From assembly GCF_030272615.1 (NCBI RefSeq), contig NC_081410.1:288361957-288425956 (forward strand): a DNA stretch of 64,000 nucleotides, in the 5' to 3' direction. Each line of letters opens with the position of its first letter. The first letter of the stretch is position 1. The notes beneath the pieces were generated by a model that had not been told where the DNA came from, made no database searches, and worked only from the letters and a program-made list of their open reading frames with translations. The stretch is from Cryptomeria japonica (Eukaryota > Streptophyta > Pinopsida > Cupressales > Cupressaceae). This document shows positions 21,330 to 32,168 of the stretch, piece by piece. The translations under genes were made by a program, and so were the position numbers.

Positions 21330-23835
21330 ACTAGGCAAAATTTATCTTGAACAATATTAGGGTAACTCAACCAAAATTTGAAGTTTTTTACCTAAACCAT
21401 GTCCAAGAGAAATGCCACATCTTGAAACAAAGACAAGTAGAAAACCAAAGACAATAATCCTTATAGTTATCCCTCATAGAAGAATTGATCAAAGTATAAA
21501 ATTGTCAATTGAATGCTTTCCTCACTAATAGTCAATAGAAGCTTAATGTAATCCATGTAAAAAATCATAAAAGGATTACCATTACAATGATTCTTTATAA
21601 ATTCATTAGTGTATACCCCCATGTTGTTTCCACCACACAACAATCAATAAAATTAGATTCCATCACTAAGTTCTTCCTCCTCACAAAGAGAGTAATAAAT
21701 CAAAACCACTGCCTGTTTGCATATGAATAGCATTGCCACCTCTAGGACACTCCTTCCTTGTGAAGAGGGTAGTACTCCAAATACCTACGCATTTAATTGG
21801 ATTCTACCATGTCTCAATATTTACTTATCAACACATGAGTTGCACATGAACAATGAATGCATTTTTCCACTTCTAACTCATACACAATATTGGTGAGTGG
21901 ATCTGGATTAGCACAATTATAGGAGCTAATACATAGAGGGTTTCAAATTAAGAACAAGTGGAAACTCCAATCTCTCAATGGTTTACATAAAGGGATTAAT
22001 TTCTTCACGTTCCTGTCATTAATCATGAAGTCTAGTGGCCACCCTTTCAACCACATATGTGACTATAATAATCACTCTACTTTAGCTTCCTTGTGTAAGA
22101 GAATTGTTTCTCATGCAATATTGACTAGGATGTTGGGATTTGTGTCAATGATCAATCATCTAAGGATTGAAATAATCATGCTATAATTTTGTCTTTATGA
22201 TTATACACTTTGTATTAAAATGACAATAAATCTTGTGATTATCACACCACTTACTAGTCCCAAATAAATTATTCTCATTTGAAGGTGGTTTCTTATTTGG
22301 CATGTTAGTAATCTTTTTCTTTCCTATCTTCTTGAACATCTCAATATTTTTTGGTTATAGACCTCTCCCACCATTTTTATCTTCATTACTTTAGCCTGGA
22401 TTTGATTGCTAGATGAAATCCATCATGGTACTTGAAAACTCAATGGTAGTTTAACTTAAATGAGCCCACCCTTGCATAGAGATCATGAGAGGTAGTAGTG
22501 TAGGCATGTAATGATTGACCATGTTAATACCATACTTATGACCATTTCATGTAGTAATTAACATAAATATCTTTAAGATAATACTTGTCATGAAGGCTTT
22601 TAAGAATTGATCTCAAGTTGGCTCAATTTTCCTTCTATTTGTTCTTATTTCAAAAGTGCATGGGATTTCCACGACTTCTTGATAGGTGAGAAAAATTTCA
22701 TAAGAGCAATCTTAATCTCATCTTCATAAAAGAAATTATTCACAAAAAAAATAAAAAGCCTAACCAATCTAATAATTAATGTACAACATGTGATGATCTT
22801 ACTCAAAAACATAGGCAAGTCTAGGTTTACTTGAAACCTAGGGGGACTAAACTACCAAAATATCTACTTTATAAAAAAGTTGATGGAATCACTTGTTCAA
22901 GGACCTCTAAAAATGGTTGAGCATGCATTCCTACTGATTTGTGAGTGCTTCTTCAGTCTCATCTTGATCATGACATGCATCTCCTCTTGTGTGTGTTTAG
23001 CTATATTGAAATGAGTTGAGAAGTTGTTTGATGGATGTCAAAGGTTGATATTTAAGCTTGGGTTCTTTGATTGTGTTTGATAAGACATGCGAGATGAAGA
23101 TGAGCCACTTTAACACCATTGATCATCCCATTAGAATCTTGGTGGACAATTCTTTGGTTGAATATATAGAAGTTGTAAGCATGTGCAGAAGCTAATAAGA
23201 AATAATAGATAAAAGGCATAGGGATATATAATTGAAATAGTGAATGCATTTTATTTAGCTATTTGTTTTGTACATGACATAACCTTGAGAATATACATAT
23301 AATTTTTGTTTACTTGAATGAATTTGTGAAACCCTAACCCTAGGGGACTTAGGAGTCAAAATGGGGCAAAAATTTGACACTCCCGACACCCACTTTTCTG
23401 CTTTTCTAGTTGTTTTCACTTTTTCCCACTTCTTCCTTCTTTCATCTTGTTGAGAAAGTGTAAAATATTCATCAAAGTAAATATAGGTACTTCTAAGCAA
23501 TCTTGTATTCTTTAGGATCACATTCTTGTCTTATATGCTTCTCAAGACAACTAGTGCATGCCTATTCCTTCATTCTTTTATTTTCTTTCCAATATTATTT
23601 GCTTGTTGGGTACAAATTTTCCCCTTCAAGGTCCTTAAGAAAGTCTCTTGTTAAAATATAAATTCTCTCCTTCTCTATGTAGTCCTTCAAACCTTTAATG
23701 ATGATATTCAAGAATTTGGCAAGCATGGCTCGAGATTCAATCCGAGTATCAAAGAATTTTCTCAATGGGTGAGGGCCCCTAGTATAGATAATCCAATTTT
23801 GTTGCATGGGATAGAATAGAGGGTAGGAGATTCAA
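21330..23835. other. no recognisable gene; degenerate repeat DNA
   Basis: AT-rich sequence with stops in all frames. Minus-strand translation gives scattered protein-like pieces but nothing that can be assigned. It is probably an old transposon remnant. Confidence 0.4.
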
Positions 23836-24742
23836 TAGTTAGAACCCTCACATATACCATAGTTGTGGAGGCTCCCACATTGGCATTCCATGCCTCACAT
23901 TTTGTAAAAGTTGCTACTGAGGAGGAATAGAGGAAATATGAAGAGCTAAAGAAGAAACATGTTGCTCTTTTAGTCAGGCATAATGAGTTATATATAGAAA
24001 ATGTAAAGGTAAAGAAAGAAATAGTAGCAAGGGATTTTGCCTCTATGAGAGGACAACAACTTGAGGATCTGCAGAAAATGAAGGAGGATGCAAAAAATAT
24101 GTGCCTAGAAATAAAAAAGGCAACAATTTTGCAAATTACTAATAAGATAATGAGAAAATTGGATGAGGTGCATGTATCCTATTCTTTTGTATTCCAAGTG
24201 TGCACCCAATTAGGTGATATTTTTCATTCTTCCAACCACTGAGGGCCACGTGGTTTCCAAAGACCACCATGTTGAAAGAAGTACTTTTGGCAGTAAAAAA
24301 TGTGCCTTATGCACCTAAAGTTGCGGGGATGACATGGAAGAACTATAATCTAATGATAAAAGAACTCCCCCATGTGGAAGATGAAGAAAAATTGTTAAAA
24401 GAGAAGATGACATCATTCAAGGGTCTTCAAAGGTGGGACATTCCTAGAAATTTGACTAAGGATGACCGAATAAAGGGTTTGGATAGGTGGAAGCTTGATT
24501 TTGAAGAATCAATAAATATAGTTTTGAGCCATTTAGTATGGGAAGATCCTTCCCCAAAGGATGTCTATCATTTGATTATTGATAGAATTCTAGAAATTGA
24601 TTCTTTGTACCACAAGTTCATTGTAGAAGCTGCTAGCCTGCCTACCAATAAGACAAAGGAAGCTATGAATAGATTGCAAGACTTAAAAGCCTTTGCATGG
24701 CCCACCATGAAGAAGATAGACAATTGGCACAAGCAATATTGA
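23836..24742 (+). pseudogene. coiled-coil protein remnant, probably retroelement-derived
   Basis: A collinear reading in two frames. The first (about 23836-24242) contains TLTYTIVVEAPTLAFHASHF, an in-frame stop at about 23926, then a highly charged helical stretch (RKYEELKKKHVALLVRHNEL and KKEIVARDFASMRG). The second (24269-24742) is open for 157 codons, charged, and ends KAFAWPTMKKIDNWHKQY. No domain is recognised. The layout (N-terminal part lost, long coiled coil, then an LTR-like stretch) resembles extra genes of plant retroelements. Function unknown. Confidence 0.45.
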
Positions 24743-24879
24743 TCACTTGAAGAGGAGGAGTAGTCCTTTTCTTTACCATTTTGTGGTCTGCCACATTCTT
24801 TCTGTAGGTTTCTATTTTTGCAAGTATCTTTATAATTGCATAATCAACACACAGCCTCTAGCGCTAGAATTCAAATTTT

Positions 24880-25640
24880 GACAGTGACAGGAGATGAAGA
24901 GTGAAGACATGTTAGCACCACTCCTTCTAGGCCTGCTACACTATTTTCCAACAATTTGTTATTGCAGCTATCTTCTAGCCCCTCTCCCAAGGGTGATCTT
25001 TATTGAATGTACTTATGTAAGATGCCTTTTGGCATATTCCATTGTATTAAGCAATCATTTTTTGGCAAGTGTCCTACTTGACCTAAAGCTTGTTTTGTTC
25101 TCTTGTCTTATAAAAGGGAAATTAGGGCCAGTAGGAAAGGATTATGAAATCTTTGAGAAGTAGAATGTATTAGGATTTAAAAGCAATAGAGAAAGTTTTC
25201 TCTCTGCAATTTTATTGTGAACAAATTTTTACGTATCTTATCTTTTGAAAATCAAGAGAAGAAATTAGTTCTAGATTGCTCCTATTATTTGTGTATGTAT
25301 TGCATGAATTATTGCATTAATGACACTGTAATTTGTCTTCTCTAATGGAGAATGTATGCTCTTAGTAATAGGTCTCTTTTCAAGTAAAGGAGTTAAATTC
25401 TATTCTAAAAATATTGCAATATATGCTATGGGTGAATGTGATGGAATTTGTATTGATTTTAGTTGAATATCTACATGCAAGTCATGAAGTGTTTAATGAA
25501 GGGTTATAATGTTGAGATGCAACATAGTTATTCATGATCAATTCACAGTTAGATTCTGTTCTCCATAGGATAAGCACTAGTCTTTCTCTTTAAAATTGAT
25601 TCAAGATCATTCATTATCAAATATCTTTTCATTTCCGTTT
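24880..25640 (+). repeat. possible LTR after the coiled-coil remnant
   Basis: Non-coding, with a good TATA box (TATAAAAG, 25109-25116) followed by a purine-rich transcript-start-like region. It lies just downstream of the remnant as a 3' LTR would. Borders are guesses, and no partner LTR was found. Confidence 0.35.
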
Positions 25641-26929
25641 GTAGGAATAGTTTTAGGATAGAAACCGACTGGTCTCAATGGTTGCATTAATGTTTAGAAA
25701 TTGAGGTTGTAGCCAAAACAAAATTTTATTCATTTTTCCTTGGTGTATTTTTATTGGGATATTTGTTGTACCGCACAATGTCTGAGCATAAAGTGAAGTA
25801 GGTCATTAGGACATTGTTAAGGGAGACACACCTTGGTTTTGCAGAGCCAAAAGTGCAGGACATTTTAGTCTTGTGACTAAATCTCATTTGTAGGCCAAAT
25901 CCAACCTTGAACCTGTTGATAAGAAAGTGGCTAGGGTTTGGGGATCTGTTGATTTGGGAACCAACAATGGGCATGGCTAAAAAAATAGAATTCTCACATT
26001 AGTGAGCATCTACCACACAACAAATAGGAATTTGAGGCCCCACAAGAGTATCTTCATATATAAATTGGAATTGCAGAGGTTTCCCTTGGAGGAGAGGACC
26101 GGGTTTGGGGCCCATAACTAAGGGGAAGGATGCTACCATTCTCACAAAAACACACGAACATGATGATTTGTAATATTCCCCTTAATTTTTTTCAATTATT
26201 TTTTCTGATTTGCAAGCAATACAAACACCTGTTAGGGTTAGAACTAAGATCTCAAATCTTGCAGAAAGTAACCCTAACACCTTTTGATCACTGAGAGCCC
26301 AATCTAGAAGGGTGAGAGCATACAGTGCATAGGGGATCATTAGATGCAAACTGAAAACTGCTTACAATATCTGGGCAACAATCCAACCCCTTCCACTTTT
26401 CAATGGGATGTGGAGAATATTGAAGATCACTTAGCGGTAAACTAGCCAAGGACGATACAAAAAAATGAAGAACAATCACTCTACCGCTTGTGCAATGGGA
26501 GGACTAGAAATGAAATTACAATCAACTCGATCGCTTGTGCAGCAAGAGGACATATTACAATATTAAAAAATAGGCGGCTAAGCCAGCCTCTTCCACTTAT
26601 GCAATTGGACTAAAAGCAATAATCCAAAAGATAGTTGTTAGTACTACTAACTAGCTTTACAATGCACATTATGGATTATCAATACGTGCAATATCACTTG
26701 TGTGCGGGAAATGTGGGTGACAAAAACATAAAAGTCCAATTCCAAAGTGTCCACACACCAATGAGACTCTTGGTGCAAGTTATGGGAGCTATATTGAAAA
26801 ACTCAACTTCCCAAGGGGTGTCCCATTGTTCTCTATCTCATAGGATCCCTCAAGTCAATGCCTTTGCTCTCAGATCACTGAGCAAAATGACTTAGGAATG
26901 ACAACTCCAGGAATGAGTGATGTTTGATT
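25641..26929. other. no gene; short diverged repeats at 26470-26660
   Basis: Nothing recognisable up to 26280. Then come three loose copies of a word resembling CCGCTTGTGCAATGGGAGGAC (about 26489, 26530, 26598). The segment 26570-26655 recurs at 28140-28225 on the other side of the next LTR. Confidence 0.4.
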
Positions 26930-28122
26930 AATTTAGCATGAATGCATTCCTAGATATGCATGATATTGAATCTATGATGATTTAAACTAGTATGAATATG
27001 ATGTTATGATAAAGATTAGTAATCCTATCCTAACAATATATACTAGTCTAACATGGATATGCTATGATATTATATATTACTTTTAAAATGCTATTAAGAT
27101 GATTTTTATCAAAGAGAGGCTAAATGCTTAGTACAATGACTATAAGTTAGATGCATGAAACTTGTATATATGAAAACGAGAGACTGAGAGCTCTATTTAT
27201 AGGGAAAAATAGGGCAATGGATGGTCAAGATTGGATAATCTTAACAAGGGCCAGGATTGAAAGTTATCAATCCATGTTCACAATTCTCACCAATGAAATG
27301 GTGACAATTGTCAACAAGAGGTTGCTTGAGAGGAGATAAAAGAAGCATTAAATGATTGAGAAGACATGAAGGTTACCTTAGGAGGTAAGGGTTAAGGTTA
27401 GGTTAGGGTCATCCATTGGATAAAGCTTTTACCCAAAGGACAAACTCTTCTGCAAGGGTTAAAGGGATAACCAAGGTTAAAGCCATGAATGCTTGATGAG
27501 GCTCTTAGGTTAGATGGGGGTTGAGTTAGAGAGAAAGTCTCTAATCATGCAAGAAGGTTGAGTTAACCATTAATGGTTATGAAGACTTTGAGGGTTAACT
27601 TGTTGAACACATAAAGCCTTTAATGGTTATTGAAGACTTTGAGGGTTTGAGAAGTGACTTCCCTTTGCTTAGGGATGTGGCAATATTTAGGAGATGGATT
27701 AGGCTAAATTGGAAGTGATTAGAAGAATCTCGAAGGGGTTTAGGAGGCAAGTGGGGGATGTGGGAAAATGCAAGTGGATAGAGGAGAATTTTAATTAAAA
27801 TAAATTACTTTATTTCAATAAAAAAGGAAGCAACTTGTATAAATACAAGTGGGGGATTTTTAAATAAATTTAGATTTATTTAAATGCAAAAGAGATTTTA
27901 ATTAAATGTATATTTAATTAAAAAAGGAGAAAAGGGAATTAATTAAATAAAGTAATTTATTTAATTAAAGGTTATGAAAGGCTTAGGTGAACTTAATTAA
28001 ATAAATTGAGTAATTTATTTAATCAAATAGATGAATGTGAATAATTTAATTAAATAGAAGAATGAGGTTAAAATGAATATTAAATATTCACTTATGAAAA
28101 TGGTCAGATTTATATGTCTACA
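26930..28122 (-). repeat. LTR distantly related to the Tat LTR
   Basis: Between about 27060 and 28100 the sequence follows the Tat LTR with many changes. Shared features are the minus-strand TATAAATAG (27193-27201), the following CAATGGATGGT block, paired TAAATGGTTA words, the block around 27660-27720, and the TTAATTAAAT-rich tail. The end is TGTCTACA versus GTGACTACA. It is a solo LTR or fragment; the left border is uncertain. Confidence 0.6.
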
Positions 28123-29551
28123 TCACTATCCCAAAGATAGGCGACGTAACCAACCTCTTCCACTTATGCAGTGGGACTAAGAAATAACAAAACTTTGTTG
28201 TTAGTACTACTAATCAACATTACAAATTATATAGAATGAAGATCAACAACTGCAATAATAATAGATAATAACTCCCCAACCAACTTAGACTACTCACACA
28301 AAAAATATCTTCTAACGCACAATTGTGAAATTTTGAAAATCAATAACACGCATAGAAAACATGTAGACCAACAAGCTACGGACACCCCAAAATGCTCATA
28401 AATTCTCCAAATCATCTCCAAATTGCACAAAAATTGAAGCAAATGAGAGATATAGCATTGACAACACAAATAGAACCTCAAACCTGCACTGCGAACACCA
28501 CAAATAATTTGCGCACAACTTGAGGCAACCAAGGAAAGGGGACGACCTTGCAGGGAAGTTCGACTTGCTACATAAAATCCAAATCAACGTTTCAAGATCC
28601 ACAAAATGGTGAACTTTATTGCCCAAGGAATAGGAAGAGATGGAACCGATACCCAGAACCACACATCAAGCACACAGGGAGCCACAAGCAAAAAACATCT
28701 TCAACACACACGAACCAACAACATAAAAAAGACTCAGAAAACACTCCACACTTTTGAAAATGAAACACAGATTTGCATCTTTGTCCTTCAATCTACTCTT
28801 GTAAATGAAGAGAGGTCTCAAGCTCGATTATTTGCTATCTCTCAAGCAAGAAATCTAGCAAATGCTAGGAGGTATGCATTCCCCGAAGCTTAATGTAAAT
28901 TTTGACAACACTTTGTTATATTTTCTTTCATGGATGCCAAATGAGAGGCCAAGTTCTTGTATTTATAGACATTGAGATTCAAATTCATCTTCAAATGGTG
29001 CCCAAATTATAAAAATCTCATTTGAATTTCATTTCGAGTCACCACATGACTTTGGCATCCCCTTGCCTAGGCACAAGTTCGTACTTTTCCAAGGTGAACA
29101 CTTTTGCACATAGAAAAACATTAAAACATGAAATATTCCTCTTCCTTTTTAATGCCAATTGACTTAGGAAAATAAAAAGTATTTTAAGTGAAGGTATTTT
29201 CCTTAAGTCGATCCACACCCACAATTAAATATTAAAATTTAATATAAAGTATTAATATTTACAAATTCACTTGTAAATCAATTACTGATAAGGCCAAATC
29301 AAACCATGAATTGTGGCGCTACAAACCATCAAACTGAACTGTGTCGGGGTTCAATACTGAACTGCTAAAAATGGAACTGCCAAAAATGACACTTACTAAA
29401 AATAGTAAGTCCAAAATTCTCTTCGGAACATAATGCATGTCATACCTCCTCAAAGTAGGAAACCCTAATTTATGCTTCCAGTTAGCCTACAAGTATTTGA
29501 AATAGGCTAATGCTCCACTGAAATTATCCTCACTGAGAAGGGGACATTACA
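28123..29551 (-). repeat. LTR of the TGTAATGTCCCC family (minus)
   Basis: On the minus strand it starts TGTAATGTCCCC (29551-29540). A stem TTAGCCTA...TAGGCTAA (29482-29510) and the palindromic ACTTACTAAAAATAGTAAGT (29391-29410) follow, then a TATA box TATAAATA (28967-28960). The far border is not defined. Open frames at 28290-28893 show no protein features. Confidence 0.5.
28960..28967 (-). promoter_or_regulatory. TATA box of the minus-strand LTR
   Basis: Minus-strand TATAAATA about 585 bases from the LTR start. Confidence 0.5.
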
Positions 29552-29574
29552 TGATTTCAAAGTGCCAAAATTTG

Positions 29575-31690
29575 TGGGATACAATAAAATCTCAATTTGG
29601 AATATAGGGATTGAAATAGGTAAAGGGCATGAAGGGATCATAGTTCTAGTAAGAGAAACGTGGGATGAAGTAGTAAAAGTAGAGAAATAAGATCTAAATA
29701 AGTAATGTATATGTATGAAAATAGTAGAAAATGAGGTTACTATTAGGGTGGTGGCATGTTACTTTGATCCAAAAAGCTCACGAATCCATAAAAAGAGAAA
29801 TCTAGATAGTGAAGACACACATGCGACATTGAAAAAGACATTATTGATTTTAGTACTTTAGGAGAAATAGTTTTATTAGGTGACTTTAATGCATGGACAA
29901 CCAATAAGTAGTCAACTCATTTGGGTAAAGAAGAAGGGGAGGACAACAACCCTCTATGGTTAGAGGAGAATGAAGACCAACTTTTGGGAAAGCCTTCACA
30001 AGATGGAAATATGAATGTCTCACATTTTGGTATGGAGTTGTTGGGTTTATGTAGCTTATATGATATAGTATAAAAAATTGGCCAAGGTACAGAGTTATTA
30101 CCTACAAAACTTACAACGGGCAAAGTGTGGTGGATTATGTAGTTTGTTCTCAATGGTCTCTTCCTAGGTTGATAGAGTTCACTATTGGGGGCTATCTTAT
30201 TGAAATGAAATGAAATCATTTATCTCTCCTTGTTAAGTTTTTCATCCATACAAACACCCAATAGGAAGGGCAAAACATGCACAAGCATAGAAAAGTGCAC
30301 TTGCAAGGTAAAATCCTTGTGAATTGTGAAAATCAAAAGCTTTTTGTTGCATCTCTTGATCAACACCTTCAAATACATATCATGTAAGGAAAATGATGAA
30401 GAGACGAACTACACTTGCAACAACATGTTGATCCCAATAATTCACAAGATACTAAAGGTGCAAAAGATCTCAATCTAAGAAGGGGGTCTTAAACTCTTTT
30501 CTAGCCAACTCTTGGTTTGACAAAGAGTACAAGGCAACAAGAAGATTTTTCAAAGTTAATGAATCAAACAAGGAAAACAAAATAAAATATGTGAATTTGA
30601 TAAAATTGGAAAAAGAAAACTATGTGATAACTAGAAGGAAAGAGTTAACATCTTCGGGTAAGCACAACCCCAAAGGCTTTTAGAGGGAGCTTTAACAAAA
30701 TAGAAAACAAATAGAGAACAACATCACAGATGCATGTTGGTTAGACTATGTGAAGCTCCTTTATGAGTGGGTGCATGATAAGAACAAACCTCCTATAATT
30801 AATGATTCAAAAGAACTCTTCTCGAAAGATGTCAAGCAAGGAAAATAAAGTTATGGGATTGGAAAACCAAGGAAAACCTCTTCAATTTGTTGGTTACACT
30901 AGTTGTTCTTTACAGTTGTGAGATTTGTGGGAGTAGCACGTCAAACCACAAATGGAGGCAATTAGAAAGAATCCAAAAGCATCTAACCATTAGTAGTCTC
31001 AAAGTCAACTCAATAGTTCCTTATGAGATTCTCTTAGCGGAAACAAGATTGTTTCTAATGGAGTCCTCAACAATAGTTCGTTTGCTAAGTTATTTAAAAC
31101 TATTTAAAAACATGGATAAGCAATGCTTACCCAAAATGGTTGTTGAGGTGGAATTAAAATGGAGAAGGAAGACTTGGATGAAGTATAACAACAAGTGGAT
31201 CAACAAGTGGGACATTGATTTGAAAGATTGCCCCAGTAATAATGAAGAGATAAAAAAATCTATGTTTAAAAATTTTTAGAATTGCCATGTGGACAAACTA
31301 GTTGGCTGAAAAAAAAAAATTATATCAAAGAGTTAATCCCTTGGGGGAGCACAATGAAAAAGACTACCTAAGGACAACAATTAAGGGATTCTAGTTACAC
31401 AAATCAAAATTAGATCCCACCATGTTAGATGTGAAATAGGTAGATGGACAATCCCTAAGGAGGAGTGAGATGAAAGAACTTGTCTTTTCTGTAACAAAGG
31501 GGTGGTGGAAATTGAGTGGTGCTTCATCTTTGAGTGAGCAACATATGAGGATATTCATACACAATATGAAAACAAGTTGAAGGTAAGCAGTTTAAATGAG
31601 TTATTTGAGAAGACAAGACTTCACAAAATTGCAAGCTTCTTAATCAAGATCCATAATAAAAAGATCGACAATAATTTAAAGAAAAAAAAT
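29575..31690 (+). pseudogene. LINE (non-LTR retrotransposon), RT deleted
   Basis: Broken ORF2-like sequence. About 29585-30240 is an AP-type endonuclease with the LLGDFNAW motif (29875-29900), a GQSVVDYVV-like motif (30118-30142) and a decayed SDH-type end (NHLSL). About 30500-30840 is the charged linker between endonuclease and RT (FDKEYKATRRFFK). The RT is missing, and from about 30880 the sequence is already the region C-terminal to RT (ETRLFLMESS, then 31390-31660 with a CLFCNKGVVEIEW zinc-binding-like motif). It ends in an A-rich tail near 31680-31690. Many stops and frameshifts. It lies directly upstream of the MSH5 promoter in the same direction. Confidence 0.8.
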
Positions 31691-31894
31691 GTTAACTGAT
31701 GGTCTATAGAGAGCACTAAAACTCACTCATTCACAAGCAAACAGTTAAAAAGCCAAGAGCCACAGCCATAAAACATTGTCAAAATCTTTTCGATGTAAAC
31801 AGCAAAAGATCTTTGATCAAAATACATACGGTTTTGTTAAGCCATAAATAAAACAGTTAAGAGTTGAGGACTTTACCTCTTAATGAAACGGCAT

Positions 31895-31903
31895 TTTCCC
31901 GCC
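31895..31903 (+). promoter_or_regulatory. candidate E2F site
   Basis: TTTCCCGCC matches the E2F/DP consensus TTTSSCGS, about 215 bases before the MSH5 ATG. E2F sites are usual in plant replication and repair genes. Confidence 0.45.
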
Positions 31904-31983
31904 CTCAAGACTTTGGCCCCCTTGGTTTGCGTTTCCTTGTACAAGTGTTCATCGTAGTTCATGGGAAGAAACAATAATAGAAT

Positions 31984-32010
31984 AGAAGAAGAAGAAGAAG
32001 AAGAAGAAGA
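31984..32010 (+). repeat. GAA microsatellite in MSH5 upstream/5' UTR
   Basis: About nine GAA units on the + strand, roughly 110 bases before the start codon. Confidence 0.85.
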
Positions 32011-32117
32011 CGTGAAACCTTCTAACATTAGTGAGCAGCTTAACAAACGTGCTTTCTGAGCTCGGTGAGATTCGAACTGGGGACCAGCGACTAGTTTAAT
32101 ATCGTAGCCATTGGAAA

Positions 32118-32168
32118 ATGGAAGCTACAGGGGAGTTTGCTGAAGCTGAAGCTGAATTTGAATCTCAG
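32118..32168 (+). CDS. MSH5: MSH5 exon 1 (coding part)
   Basis: 17 codons, acidic (MEATGEFAEAEAEFESQ), ending phase 0 at CAG before GTCATC, a weak donor. The acidic, poorly conserved start directly before VYMAC is as in other plant MSH5 proteins. Confidence 0.85.

Larger units (their letters stand above)
31691..32117 (+). promoter_or_regulatory. MSH5: MSH5 upstream region
   Basis: Only about 430 bases separate the LINE tail from the MSH5 start codon. They contain an E2F-type site (31895-31903), a GAA microsatellite (31984-32010) and a short tRNA-like stretch (32060-32115). No convincing TATA box is seen. An in-frame stop (TAA 32097-32099) upstream of the ATG supports the chosen start. Confidence 0.55.

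Noticed and set aside
23330-23345. Telomere-type repeat CCCTAACCCTA
   Set aside because: Only about one and a half units; chance occurrence.
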